Positions 16,196 to 23,366 of a stretch of DNA of 38,154 bases are shown here, piece after piece. How positions within the stretch are numbered: the stretch's first letter is position 1; each line of letters opens with the position of its first letter. A model generated the notes under the pieces. That model ran no database searches and was not told where the DNA came from. It worked only from the letters and a program-made list of their open reading frames with translations. Both the position numbers and the translations under genes were made by a program. Location of the stretch: positions 1 to 38,154 of the forward strand of contig JAUSNJ010000158.1 in assembly GCA_030645355.1 (NCBI GenBank). The letters are read 5' to 3'. The DNA comes from Rhodoferax sp. GTDB lineage: Bacteria; Pseudomonadota; Gammaproteobacteria; Burkholderiales; Burkholderiaceae_C.

Positions 16196-16462
16196 ATGCC
16201 CCAACAATCCGATGAAGACTTGAAAGCGAACCTGATGGAGGTTCTGGACTGCATTCCTTCGGTCAATGCCTGCGACATCGATGTGCAGGTCGAGGGAGGC
16301 ATGGTGACCTTGAACGGGCAAGTCGACACGCACCAGACCCGATTTCACGTGGAGAGACTGGCCCGGCGCGTCATCGGCGTGCGGGGGCTGAAAGTCAATA
16401 TTCACCCAAAGGCCCTGGTCTTGAAAGGACAACCCCCGCACAGCGCGAAGTCCAGGCCATGA
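16196..16462 (+). CDS. BON-domain protein
   Basis: An 88-residue protein made of a single BON domain, with DIDVQVEGGMVTLNGQVDTHQTRFHVERLARRV carrying the conserved Gly and the alternating strand pattern. BON domains (OsmY, Kbp, secretins) are thought to bind membranes or small ligands. No signal peptide is visible, so this one would be cytoplasmic, more like Kbp than OsmY. Ribosome site GGAGGA lies just before the ATG. It fits the stress island; a fragment resembling the same fold is seen at 9016-9165. Confidence 0.85.
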   Translation: MPQQSDEDLKANLMEVLDCIPSVNACDIDVQVEGGMVTLNGQVDTHQTRFHVERLARRVIGVRGLKVNIHPKALVLKGQPPHSAKSRP

Positions 16463-16483
16463 GCGGCAGTGACTGCCCGCAGA

Positions 16484-16651
16484 ATGACCATAGGCTGGGA
16501 CGCCAAGGCAGATGCACAACGCTTTTACCGCAGTCGTTCGGGTGTAGTGCTGGTGACCCGTGCCATGCTGGATGCGCTGGAGAAGGCTTCGGATGGCCGA
16601 CGGGCCACGTATTTGACGGGTTCGTATCCCGCAACCCTGTCCGCCAGTTGA
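16484..16651 (+). CDS. Small hypothetical protein
   Basis: A 55-codon frame beginning MTIGWDAKADAQRFYRS and ending at a TGA, immediately after the BON gene and just before the convergent CarS-like gene. A GTG at 16469 would add five residues. No ribosome site is obvious and I recognise no domain; the sequence is basic and soluble. It may be co-transcribed with the BON gene or may not be a gene. Confidence 0.3.
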   Translation: MTIGWDAKADAQRFYRSRSGVVLVTRAMLDALEKASDGRRATYLTGSYPATLSAS

Positions 16652-16655
16652 AGCG

Positions 16656-17147
16656 TCAGTAGGGTCGTTCGCGCAGGCCAGCCTTGAAGGAAAGCCGAGC
16701 CAACGGGATTTCCAGCAAAAAGAATGCGCAGGTGATGGCAATGACCTCAATGGGAGTCAAGGCCAGCGTCGTATACATCACCAGCAAAGGAAGAAGCGCT
16801 TCGGGGATCTGATCAATCCCGATGGCCCGCCCGCTGGATGCAATCCCCAGACGGCGCTTGGCGAAGCTGGATAGTGCATCCCCCAGCATCGCCGCAGCGC
16901 CCATGATCGCGCCAATCACCGGAGAAATGGCGAGAAGCCCGGCGGCCAATGCGGTGCAGCAGACCGCGGTTATCAGGCCGCGCCAGGTCTTGGAAGGGCC
17001 CAGCAGCGGCCGACCGTCAAGAAACAAATACCCGCCATCCAGCGGCGCACTCAACCTATGGCCAAGCAAGCGCGTGGCGAGTATGGGCGTCGTGTTGGCA
17101 ACGGCCAACAGCAGCAGCAACCTCGATGCAAACCACCACTCTTCCAT
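16656..17147 (-). CDS. CDP-archaeol synthase-like (CarS/DUF46) membrane protein
   Basis: A 163-residue integral membrane protein with about four to five hydrophobic segments. The segments APLDGGYLFLDGRPLLGPSKTWRG and GDALSSFAKRRLG match the signature pattern of the CarS family (DGGRxxxDGRPLxGxxKTWRG and GDxxxSFxKRRLG), which in archaea transfers CTP to unsaturated archaeol and belongs to the CDP-diglyceride synthetase superfamily. Bacterial members exist; their substrate is not known to me, and a lipid-alcohol cytidylyltransferase is the reasonable guess. It is convergent with the BON gene. An Fnr-like box (17220-17233) and TACAGT on the minus strand are 31 bp apart upstream. Confidence 0.8.
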   Translation of the reverse strand: MEEWWFASRLLLLLAVANTTPILATRLLGHRLSAPLDGGYLFLDGRPLLGPSKTWRGLITAVCCTALAAGLLAISPVIGAIMGAAAMLGDALSSFAKRRLGIASSGRAIGIDQIPEALLPLLVMYTTLALTPIEVIAITCAFFLLEIPLARLSFKAGLRERPY

Positions 17148-17192
17148 GTGAGCCTTGCCTCCTGCGATGCAGTCCAGAGTTGCCGGGACACC

Positions 17193-17233
17193 ACTGTACG
17201 GATGCAGAAGAAAGCGCCGTTGCGAAATGTCAC
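17193..17233 (-). promoter_or_regulatory. Fnr/Dnr-like box S7 and -10 element for the CarS-like gene
   Basis: TTGCG-AAAT-GTCAC at 17220-17233 matches a TTGCG/GTCAA hybrid at 9 of 10 positions. On the minus strand TACAGT (17198 down to 17193) is centred 31 bp from the box centre, giving a short leader before the ATG at 17147. Confidence 0.4.
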
Positions 17234-17282
17234 GGCGTTGGATCCTCTGAGTGGCGGCTCGAATGCCAGTTGCAACGCTGGC

Positions 17283-17324
17283 GTGCGTTTTCTCAAATCG
17301 CCCGACCAGATACAGGAATTTAAT
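17283..17324 (+). promoter_or_regulatory. Weaker Fnr-like box S9 and strong -10 for the repeat-protein gene
   Basis: GTGCG-TTTT-CTCAA at 17283-17296 differs from the consensus in both halves, but TTTAAT at 17319-17324 (5 of 6 matches to TATAAT) is centred exactly 32 bp downstream. The start site would be near 17331. Confidence 0.35.
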
Positions 17325-17399
17325 CGAACGCTATGGGGTTCCCAATATACGGAAGGCCCATGAAATCTTTATCAATAGTACTTACAGAAAGGAAATCGT

Positions 17400-17774
17400 A
17401 TGAAGCTCAATTTAATAGCCACCGCGCTGATTGCCAGTGTTGCTTTGTTGGCTCAGGCTCAGGAAGCGGCCCAGGGATCCAAACCCGCCAGTCGCGCCGA
17501 AGTGAAGGCCGAAGCAAAGACAGCCAACAAGGCCGGTGAGATAGCACGGGGTGATTGCGACGTGCCCGCAGGCGCACAGAGCAAGTCGACCAAATCCAGG
17601 GCCGACGTCAGCGCAGATGCCAAGGCCGCCAACAAGGCGGGAGCCATCGATCGGGGTGAATGTGCAGCGCCAGCTGCTGACTCGTCGAAGTCCACCAAGT
17701 CCCGCGCCGAGGTAAAGGCCGAAGCGAAAGCGGCCAACAAGGCCGGGCAAATCAAGAAGGGCGATGCGCAGTAA
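17400..17774 (+). CDS. Secreted protein with three 35-residue DUF4148-like repeats
   Basis: A 124-residue protein with an N-terminal signal peptide (MKLNLIATALIASVALLAQAQ) and then three copies of a Lys/Ala-rich helix, SRAEVKAEAKTANKAGEIARG and variants, starting at residues 31, 66 and 101: an exact 35-residue period. The repeat unit resembles the SRAEVKAEL motif of DUF4148 proteins common in Burkholderiales, of unknown function. The first two repeats end in a Cys (about 53 and 88), which the third lacks, so a disulfide is possible. AAAGGAAA precedes the ATG. Very high Ala and Lys content suggests a periplasmic helical protein. Confidence 0.8.
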   Translation: MKLNLIATALIASVALLAQAQEAAQGSKPASRAEVKAEAKTANKAGEIARGDCDVPAGAQSKSTKSRADVSADAKAANKAGAIDRGECAAPAADSSKSTKSRAEVKAEAKAANKAGQIKKGDAQ

Positions 17775-17849
17775 ATAGCGCGCCAGGTGATCCAGCGGAC
17801 GCATGCATCAACTCTCATCCGCTGCGATCTACCGGCTTAAATTGCGAAT

Positions 17850-17898
17850 TGCTACCATATCGATAGCAACATAGGCAATGAATACGAGGGCTAGAGGC
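17850..17898 (+). repeat. 49-bp dispersed intergenic repeat, copy 2
   Basis: It aligns gap-free with copies 1 and 3. It begins TGCTACCATATCGATAGC and ends CGAGGGCTAGAGGC. It lies between the repeat-protein gene and the GlcNAc operon. Confidence 0.8.
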
Positions 17899-18046
17899 CA
17901 TTTTTGCATGCGCCTCTCCCGTTGATGCCACACTGACCACGCTGTGGCCATGGCCAGCCCCGGCCTACATCTGGTAGCCAACTGGTTTGTGGACGCGAAT
18001 CGGGCTGGCCGCGCCAAAGGTGCTCGCCTTCCTACAAAAATCAGCC

Positions 18047-18065
18047 ACTGGTATCTCATTGGTAT
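18047..18065 (+). promoter_or_regulatory. Candidate GntR-type operator before the GlcNAc operon
   Basis: CTGGTAT and ATTGGTAT occur as direct repeats spaced 11 bp (18048 and 18059), one helical turn, directly before the first gene. TGGTAT/TGGTCT half-sites are typical of NagR/DasR-type GntR regulators, and the ATTGGTA core recurs upstream of the TonB receptor gene at 25813. Confidence 0.4.
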
Positions 18066-18078
18066 GTTACTATTGGCC

Positions 18079-18954
18079 ATGATTTCGCATTTGATCGGCG
18101 TAGATGGCGGTGGCACCGGGACCCGAGTCCTGGTGGCGGATCGCCGTGGGGTGGTGCTGGCACAGGCCAGCGCGGGCCCGTCCGCTCTTGGGCAGGGCGT
18201 CGCGTCGGCCTGGCAGTCCATCCTGAGCGCAATTAAAACGGCATTTCAGAATCTGCAGCAGGAAACACCGGTCTGGTACCAGTGCGTACTGGGGGCGGGG
18301 CTTTCTGGCGTCAACCACCAGCCCTGGCGCGAACAATTCTTGGCCATGAATCCCGGATTTGCCCGCATCGCCCTTGAAAGCGATGCCTACACCGCCCTGC
18401 TGGCCGCGCATGGCGGGCAGGCCGGCGTCATGGTGGCGGCGGGCACCGGCAGCATCGCCGAGGCGCTGTACGCCGATGGCACACGCCGCCAGGTGGGTGG
18501 CTGGGGTTTTCCGGTGGGCGATGAAGGCAGCGGCGCCTGGATGGGCCTGCGCGCCATGGCCCACGCCCAGCAGGCCGTGGATGGCCGCACGCCGGGCGGC
18601 CCGCTGTCAGACCAAATCTTGCAGCAGTGCGGCGGCAGCCGCGAGACCTTGCAGCAATGGTGCGCCGGGGCCCGCCAACATGAATACGCCCAACTGGCGC
18701 GCACCGTCTTTGATTGCGCGCACTGCGACCCGGTGGCCGAGAGCCTGCTGGGGAGGGCAGCAACGGCCATCGAGGACATGGCCACCGCGCTGGACCCTGA
18801 AGCCACACTGCCGCTGGCCATCTACGGCAGCATCGGCCGCTCGCTGATGCCACGCCTGGCGCCTGCCACGCAGAATCGCTGCATTCCAACACCGCAGGAC
18901 GCCGCATACGGCGCCCTGACCCTCGTTCAACACTTACTGGAAGAGACACCATGA
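18079..18954 (+). CDS. N-acetylglucosamine kinase, BadF/BadG/BcrA/BcrD ATPase family
   Basis: A 291-residue ASKHA-fold sugar kinase predicted to phosphorylate GlcNAc to GlcNAc-6-phosphate in the cytoplasm. The phosphate-binding loop IGVDGGGTGTRVLVAD opens the protein; MVAAGTGSIAEAL and GGWGFPVGDEGSGAWMG are the signature segments of GlcNAc kinases in this family, and LAIYGSIGRSLMPRL is the adenosine motif. I start at ATG 18079 because the DGGGTGT motif must lie within the first ten or so residues; the upstream open frame lacks family content. It is the first gene of the operon and overlaps the GntR gene by four bases. Confidence 0.88.
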   Translation: MISHLIGVDGGGTGTRVLVADRRGVVLAQASAGPSALGQGVASAWQSILSAIKTAFQNLQQETPVWYQCVLGAGLSGVNHQPWREQFLAMNPGFARIALESDAYTALLAAHGGQAGVMVAAGTGSIAEALYADGTRRQVGGWGFPVGDEGSGAWMGLRAMAHAQQAVDGRTPGGPLSDQILQQCGGSRETLQQWCAGARQHEYAQLARTVFDCAHCDPVAESLLGRAATAIEDMATALDPEATLPLAIYGSIGRSLMPRLAPATQNRCIPTPQDAAYGALTLVQHLLEETP

Positions 18955-19691
18955 CCGCTGGCGAAGTTTTGACGTTCGAGCCGGACCCCCGCGACAGCTC
19001 GCCCATTTACATGCAGCTCTCGCGCAGGCTGGCCCAGCTGATCCGCGAAGGGCGCTACAAGCCCGACGAAGCCCTGCCCTCTGAGCGCGTGCTGGCCGAG
19101 ACCCTGAATGTGTCCCGCGTCACGGCCCGCTCGGCCATCGACCAACTGGTCACGCAGGGCATGATCGTGCGCAGACGCGGCTCGGGCAACTACATTGCGC
19201 CCATGCTGGAGCAGCCGCTATCCCAGCTGACCAGTTTCTCCGAAGAACTGCTGCGCCGCGGCTACACGCCGTCGTCGCGCTGGCTGGAGCGCAAGGTCGA
19301 CCTGGCCATGACCGATGAGCAGCTGACGCTGGGCTTATCTCCCGGCGCCAAGGTGGTGCGGCTGGAGCGCCTGCGCCTGGCCGACAACGTGGTCATGGCC
19401 TATGAGATGAGCGTGCTGCCGCAGACCGTCATTGCCGACCCCATGCTGGTGGGCAGCTCGCTGTATGAATACCTGGACAGCGTGCACCAGGCGCCGGTGC
19501 GGGCGCTGCAGCATATCCGCGCCATGAACGCGCAGCCCCTGCTGGCCGAGCAGTTGGGCATTCCCGAGCGCCAGGCGGTGCTGTTCATCACCCGCATTGG
19601 CTACCTCGAATCAGGCCAGGCGGTGGAGTTGACGCACTCCTACTGCCGCAGCGACTACTACGACTTCGTGGCTGAAATGAGGCGCGAGTGA
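18951..19691 (+). CDS. GntR-family regulator, HutC/NagR/DasR subfamily
   Basis: A 246-residue transcription factor. The N-terminal winged helix-turn-helix (PIYMQLSRRLAQLIREGRY, LPSERVLAETLNVSRVTARSAI, GSGNYIAPM) is followed by a UTRA effector domain with RRGYTPSSRWLERK, VVRLERLRLAD and HSYCRSDYYDFV. In this subfamily the ligand is usually GlcN-6-P or GlcNAc-6-P, which matches its place inside the operon. It probably represses the operon and the TonB receptor through ATTGGTA/TGGTAT half-sites. The start overlaps the kinase stop by four bases, and its own stop overlaps the nagA start by one. Confidence 0.9.
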   Translation: MTAGEVLTFEPDPRDSSPIYMQLSRRLAQLIREGRYKPDEALPSERVLAETLNVSRVTARSAIDQLVTQGMIVRRRGSGNYIAPMLEQPLSQLTSFSEELLRRGYTPSSRWLERKVDLAMTDEQLTLGLSPGAKVVRLERLRLADNVVMAYEMSVLPQTVIADPMLVGSSLYEYLDSVHQAPVRALQHIRAMNAQPLLAEQLGIPERQAVLFITRIGYLESGQAVELTHSYCRSDYYDFVAEMRRE

Positions 19692-20824
19692 TGATGACTC
19701 CGGTCCTCGGCAATATCCTGACGCCATCGGGCTTCGTCCACGGCTCCATGGCCTGTACGCCCGAGGGGCGCATCCACAGCATCCAGGGCAAGGCCATCAG
19801 TGAAGACGCTGCCCGTGCATCGGGCCTACCCCTGGTGCTGCCGGGCTTCATTGACCTGCATGTGCATGGCGCCGGTGGCCGCGACATCATGGAAGGCGGC
19901 GACGCGGCCGTGCGCGTGAGCCAGGTCCATGCCCGCCACGGCACCACGTCCATGCTGGCCACCACGATGACGGCGCCGATGGAAGACCTGGTGTCCGCCA
20001 TGCAGAGCCTGACCACCATCTGCCAGCAGCGCGCCCCCGGCGGCGCGCGGGTGCTGGGTGTGCACCTGGAAGGCCCCTACATCAACGACGACAAGCTCGG
20101 CGCGCAGCCGGCGTTCGCACGTCCGGTGCAGATTGACGAGTTGAGCCACCTCAACCAGCTGGCACCGATCCGCCTGATCACCATGGCACCCGAAGTGCCC
20201 GGCAATATGGAGCTGATCGAGTCGCTGTGCGATGCCGGTTACCGCGTGCAGATTGGCCACACCATGGGCACCTACGAAGACGGCGTGCAGGCCATGGCCA
20301 AAGGCGCGCGCGGTTTTACCCACCTGTTCAATGCCATGACCGGCATGCACCACCGTGAACCCGGCATGGTGGGCGCCGCGCTCGCCCATGCCCAGTACGC
20401 GGAGTGCATTCCTGACCTGATCCATGTGCACCCCGGCGCCATCCGCGTGGCCCTGCGTGCCATACCCTGCCTGTACTGTGTCAGCGATTCCACCGCCGCC
20501 ACCGGCATGCCCGATGGCGAATACCGCCTGGGAAGCCACCAGGTCTTCAAGTGCCTGGGCGGGGTACGCCTGGCCGACGGCACGCTGGCCGGCTCCACGC
20601 TGACGCTGGACCAGGCCTTGCGCAACCTGGTGGACACGCTGGGCCTGTCGGTGCTGGATGCCTCCCGGCGTGTCTCCACCCACGCCGCCGACTACCTGGG
20701 CGTGGGCGACCGCGGTCGCCTGGCCACTGGCGCCTGGGCCGACGTGGTGGTGCTGGACCGCGATCTCACCCTGCAATCTGTTTACGTAGAAGGACATTCC
20801 ATTGAACACACTGATGCTCGCTGA
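19691..20824 (+). CDS. nagA: N-acetylglucosamine-6-phosphate deacetylase
   Basis: Removes acetate from GlcNAc-6-P to yield GlcN-6-P in the cytoplasm. It is an amidohydrolase-fold enzyme of 377 residues, the usual length. Metal and catalytic motifs: PGFIDLHVHGAGG, GVHLEGPYIN with the metal-binding Glu, IGHTMGTYED, GFTHLFNAMTGMHHREPG and the catalytic Asp in YCVSDSTAATG. The start codon could be ATG 19691 or ATG 19694; the former overlaps the GntR stop as TGATG. Its 3' end overlaps the next gene by 23 bases. Confidence 0.95.
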   Translation: MMTPVLGNILTPSGFVHGSMACTPEGRIHSIQGKAISEDAARASGLPLVLPGFIDLHVHGAGGRDIMEGGDAAVRVSQVHARHGTTSMLATTMTAPMEDLVSAMQSLTTICQQRAPGGARVLGVHLEGPYINDDKLGAQPAFARPVQIDELSHLNQLAPIRLITMAPEVPGNMELIESLCDAGYRVQIGHTMGTYEDGVQAMAKGARGFTHLFNAMTGMHHREPGMVGAALAHAQYAECIPDLIHVHPGAIRVALRAIPCLYCVSDSTAATGMPDGEYRLGSHQVFKCLGGVRLADGTLAGSTLTLDQALRNLVDTLGLSVLDASRRVSTHAADYLGVGDRGRLATGAWADVVVLDRDLTLQSVYVEGHSIEHTDAR

Positions 20825-21824
20825 GGCACGCCAGGCGCCCCAGGCCGTGGCCGACCAACTGGCCCACAACGCCGACGACTACCGTGACTTCGGCGCCTTG
20901 TTGCGCCTGCAGAATCCGTCCGCGGTGCTCACCGTGGCACGCGGCAGCTCGGACCATGCGGCGCACTTTCTGGCTTACCTGGTGATGGCCCGTATGGGCC
21001 GCCTGGTGACCTCGCTGCCGATGTCGCTGATCACGCTGTACCAGTCGCAGATTGCCTGCAAGGGACTGGTCTCGCTGGCGTTCTCGCAGTCCGGCCAAAG
21101 CCCGGACCTGGTGGCACCGACCCGTTTCTTTTCGGAGGGCGGCGCGGTGACCGCGGCCTTTGTCAACAAGGCCGACTCCCCGCTGGCCCAGGCCGCGCAG
21201 TGGGTGTTCCCGCTGCACGCCGGGATCGAGGCCAGCGTGGCCGCCACCAAGAGCTACATCGCGCAGCTGGTGGCCGGTGCCCGTGTCGTTGCGGCGTGGC
21301 AGGGCGATCCGGAACTGCAGTCCGCTTTGTCGGCGCTGCCCAACGACCTGGCCCGCGCGGCCCAAATGGATTGGTCGGTCGGACTCGACGTGCTGCAAGG
21401 CGTGGACCGCCTGTTTGTTATTGGCCGCGGTACCGGCATGCCCGTGGCCCTGGAGGCGGCGCTGAAGTTCAAGGAAACCTGCGGCATCCAGGCCGAGGCA
21501 TTCTCCAGTGCCGAGGTCAAGCACGGCCCCATGGCGCTGATCGAGGAAGGCTACCCGCTGCTGGTGTTCGCCCCGCGCGGCCCGGCCCAGGCCGGCTTGC
21601 TGGCGCTGGCCGAGGAAATGCGCCTGCGCGGCGCCAAGGTGCTGCTGGCGGCACCGGCGGGCACGCCGGGCGCCAACCTGCCCATCGTCGAAACCGCGTC
21701 AGTTGACCTCGACCCGATTTCGCTGATCCAGAGCTTCTACCCCATGGTCGAAGCCCTGGCGCGCGCGCGCGGCCGCAACCCGGATGAGCCCCGCTTCCTG
21801 GCCAAGGTCACCAAAACCCACTGA
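20802..21824 (+). CDS. SIS-domain glucosamine-6-phosphate deaminase (NagB-II / GlmS-like)
   Basis: A 340-residue protein with two SIS domains and no glutaminase domain. TVARGSSDHAAHFLAYL and FSQSGQSPDLVAPT bind the sugar phosphate, ASVAATKSY is typical of the GlmS isomerase half, and FSSAEVKHGPMALIEEGYPLLVF marks the second SIS domain. Such GlmS-derived proteins act as deaminases (NagB-II), turning GlcN-6-P into fructose-6-P and ammonia, which completes the pathway here because no classical NagB is present. The start is TTG 20802, supported by GAAGGA at 20789-20794; the next ATG (20814) is too far from that site. Confidence 0.88.
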   Translation: MNTLMLAEARQAPQAVADQLAHNADDYRDFGALLRLQNPSAVLTVARGSSDHAAHFLAYLVMARMGRLVTSLPMSLITLYQSQIACKGLVSLAFSQSGQSPDLVAPTRFFSEGGAVTAAFVNKADSPLAQAAQWVFPLHAGIEASVAATKSYIAQLVAGARVVAAWQGDPELQSALSALPNDLARAAQMDWSVGLDVLQGVDRLFVIGRGTGMPVALEAALKFKETCGIQAEAFSSAEVKHGPMALIEEGYPLLVFAPRGPAQAGLLALAEEMRLRGAKVLLAAPAGTPGANLPIVETASVDLDPISLIQSFYPMVEALARARGRNPDEPRFLAKVTKTH

Positions 21825-21841
21825 ACACAGAATTTCCCCGC

Positions 21842-23329
21842 ATGCAGCACCGCACTTTGCACCCCGGCCAACTGGTCATGGTGGACATGGAGGGCACCGC
21901 CCTCGACGCCGATACCGCCGATTTTTTGCGCAGCCACCACATCCGTGCGGTCTGCCTGTTCCGCAAGAACCTAGGCACTGCCGCCGAGGTGCGCCAGCTC
22001 ACCGCCGACCTGCGTGACGCCATGGGCCCCGGCGCCCTGATTGGCATTGACCAGGAAGGCGGCTCGGTGATCCGCGCCACGTTTTTACCGCAGGCACCGG
22101 CGGCCATGGCGCTGGGCGCCTGTGGCGATTTGGAGCAGGCCCGCCAGGTCGGCGCCGCCGTGTCGCGCGGGCTGGCCAGTCTGGGCATCAACTGGAATTT
22201 CGCCCCGGTGCTGGACGTCAACAACAACCCCGCCAACCCGGTCATCGCCGAGCGCAGCTTCTCGGCCGACCCGCAGGCCGTGGCGCGCATGGCGGGCGCG
22301 TGGATGGAAGGCGCCGTGTCCGAGGGCGTGGCCTGTTGCGTCAAGCACTTCCCCGGCCACGGCGACACCCACACCGACTCCCACCACGCCCTGCCCACGG
22401 TCGACAAATCGTTGGCCGAGCTGGAGCAGCTGGAGCTGATCCCGTTCCGCGCGCTGGCCGGCGTGGCGCCGGCCGTCATGACGGCGCACATCGTATACCC
22501 GCAGATCGACCCCGAGCACCCCGCCACGCTGTCGCACAAGGTGTTGACCGGCGTTCTGCGCGACGCCATCGGTTTTGAGGGCGTGGTGATTACCGACGCC
22601 CTGATGATGAAGGCCGTGCACGACCGCTACGGCCACGCCCGCGCCTCGGTGCTCACGCTGCAGGCCGGTGCCGACCTGGTGCTGGCACAGGGTGCGCGTG
22701 CCGAGCAACTGGCCGCCGTAGAAGCCATAGCAGCAGCCCTGCAAACGGGCGCGCTGGACGCCGCCCTGCTGCGAAAGGCGCGCGCACGGGTCGACCGCCT
22801 GGCAGCCCGCTTTCCACTGCGCACCACACCCTATGGCGAAGCCCAGGAGGCCGCAGACCGCGCGCTGATGCTGCAGGCCTGGACCCGTGGCCTGACCGCC
22901 GTGGGCAACCCCACTCCACCCGCGCGCACCACGCCGCTGCGGGTCATCACGCAGGCCTCGGTGGTCAGTGACGGTGTGTCCGAGGCGGGCCTGCCGCTGG
23001 AGCAGGTGCAGGCCTTGTTTACCGGTTTTGACGACGTGGAGCTGTTGCCTGTCGCCAAACTGAGCGCGCTGAATGTGGACTCCCTGCCGCGCGATGGCCG
23101 CTGCAATGTGCTGGTATCCAACCACCACGGCCGCTACCAGAATGCAACCGCCTCAACCGCCATCGACCTGCATCTGGCGATCTGGAACCCGTTTCAGGTT
23201 TTGGACATCCATGCGCCCGCCGTGGTGACGTGGGGCTATGCGGAAGGCGCGACCGCCGCACTAGAGGCCTGGTTGCAGGGCGAAGTGTCCGCTGCCGGTG
23301 TGGCGCCGGTGGCGCTCAAGCAAGCCTGA
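21842..23329 (+). CDS. nagZ: Beta-N-acetylhexosaminidase, GH3 (NagZ type)
   Basis: Cleaves terminal beta-linked GlcNAc, here most likely from chitobiose, in the cytoplasm (no signal peptide). The NagZ signature KHFPGHGDTHTDSH with its catalytic His, GIDQEGGSVIR, and the nucleophile Asp in VVITDALMMKAV (about residue 253) are intact. At 495 residues it is about 150 longer than one-domain NagZ such as the E. coli enzyme. The extra C-terminal part (about 345-495) resembles the second alpha/beta domain found in longer GH3 enzymes. It follows the deaminase gene by 17 bp. Confidence 0.9.
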   Translation: MQHRTLHPGQLVMVDMEGTALDADTADFLRSHHIRAVCLFRKNLGTAAEVRQLTADLRDAMGPGALIGIDQEGGSVIRATFLPQAPAAMALGACGDLEQARQVGAAVSRGLASLGINWNFAPVLDVNNNPANPVIAERSFSADPQAVARMAGAWMEGAVSEGVACCVKHFPGHGDTHTDSHHALPTVDKSLAELEQLELIPFRALAGVAPAVMTAHIVYPQIDPEHPATLSHKVLTGVLRDAIGFEGVVITDALMMKAVHDRYGHARASVLTLQAGADLVLAQGARAEQLAAVEAIAAALQTGALDAALLRKARARVDRLAARFPLRTTPYGEAQEAADRALMLQAWTRGLTAVGNPTPPARTTPLRVITQASVVSDGVSEAGLPLEQVQALFTGFDDVELLPVAKLSALNVDSLPRDGRCNVLVSNHHGRYQNATASTAIDLHLAIWNPFQVLDIHAPAVVTWGYAEGATAALEAWLQGEVSAAGVAPVALKQA

Positions 23330-23366
23330 CCCGCAAGCCCGAAGCTATTTGACTGACTGGACCCCC

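Larger units (their letters stand above)
17775..18078. other. 304-bp gap before the GlcNAc operon
   Basis: It holds copy 2 of the 49-bp repeat (17850-17898) and candidate operator half-sites just before the kinase start (18047-18065). An upstream extension of the kinase frame to 17944 is open but has no conserved content and is not counted as coding. Confidence 0.7.

Noticed and set aside
17922..18078. N-terminal extension of the GlcNAc kinase from an upstream start at 17944
   Set aside because: The phosphate-binding DGGGTGT loop belongs within the first residues of this family, and the extension crosses candidate operator sites.
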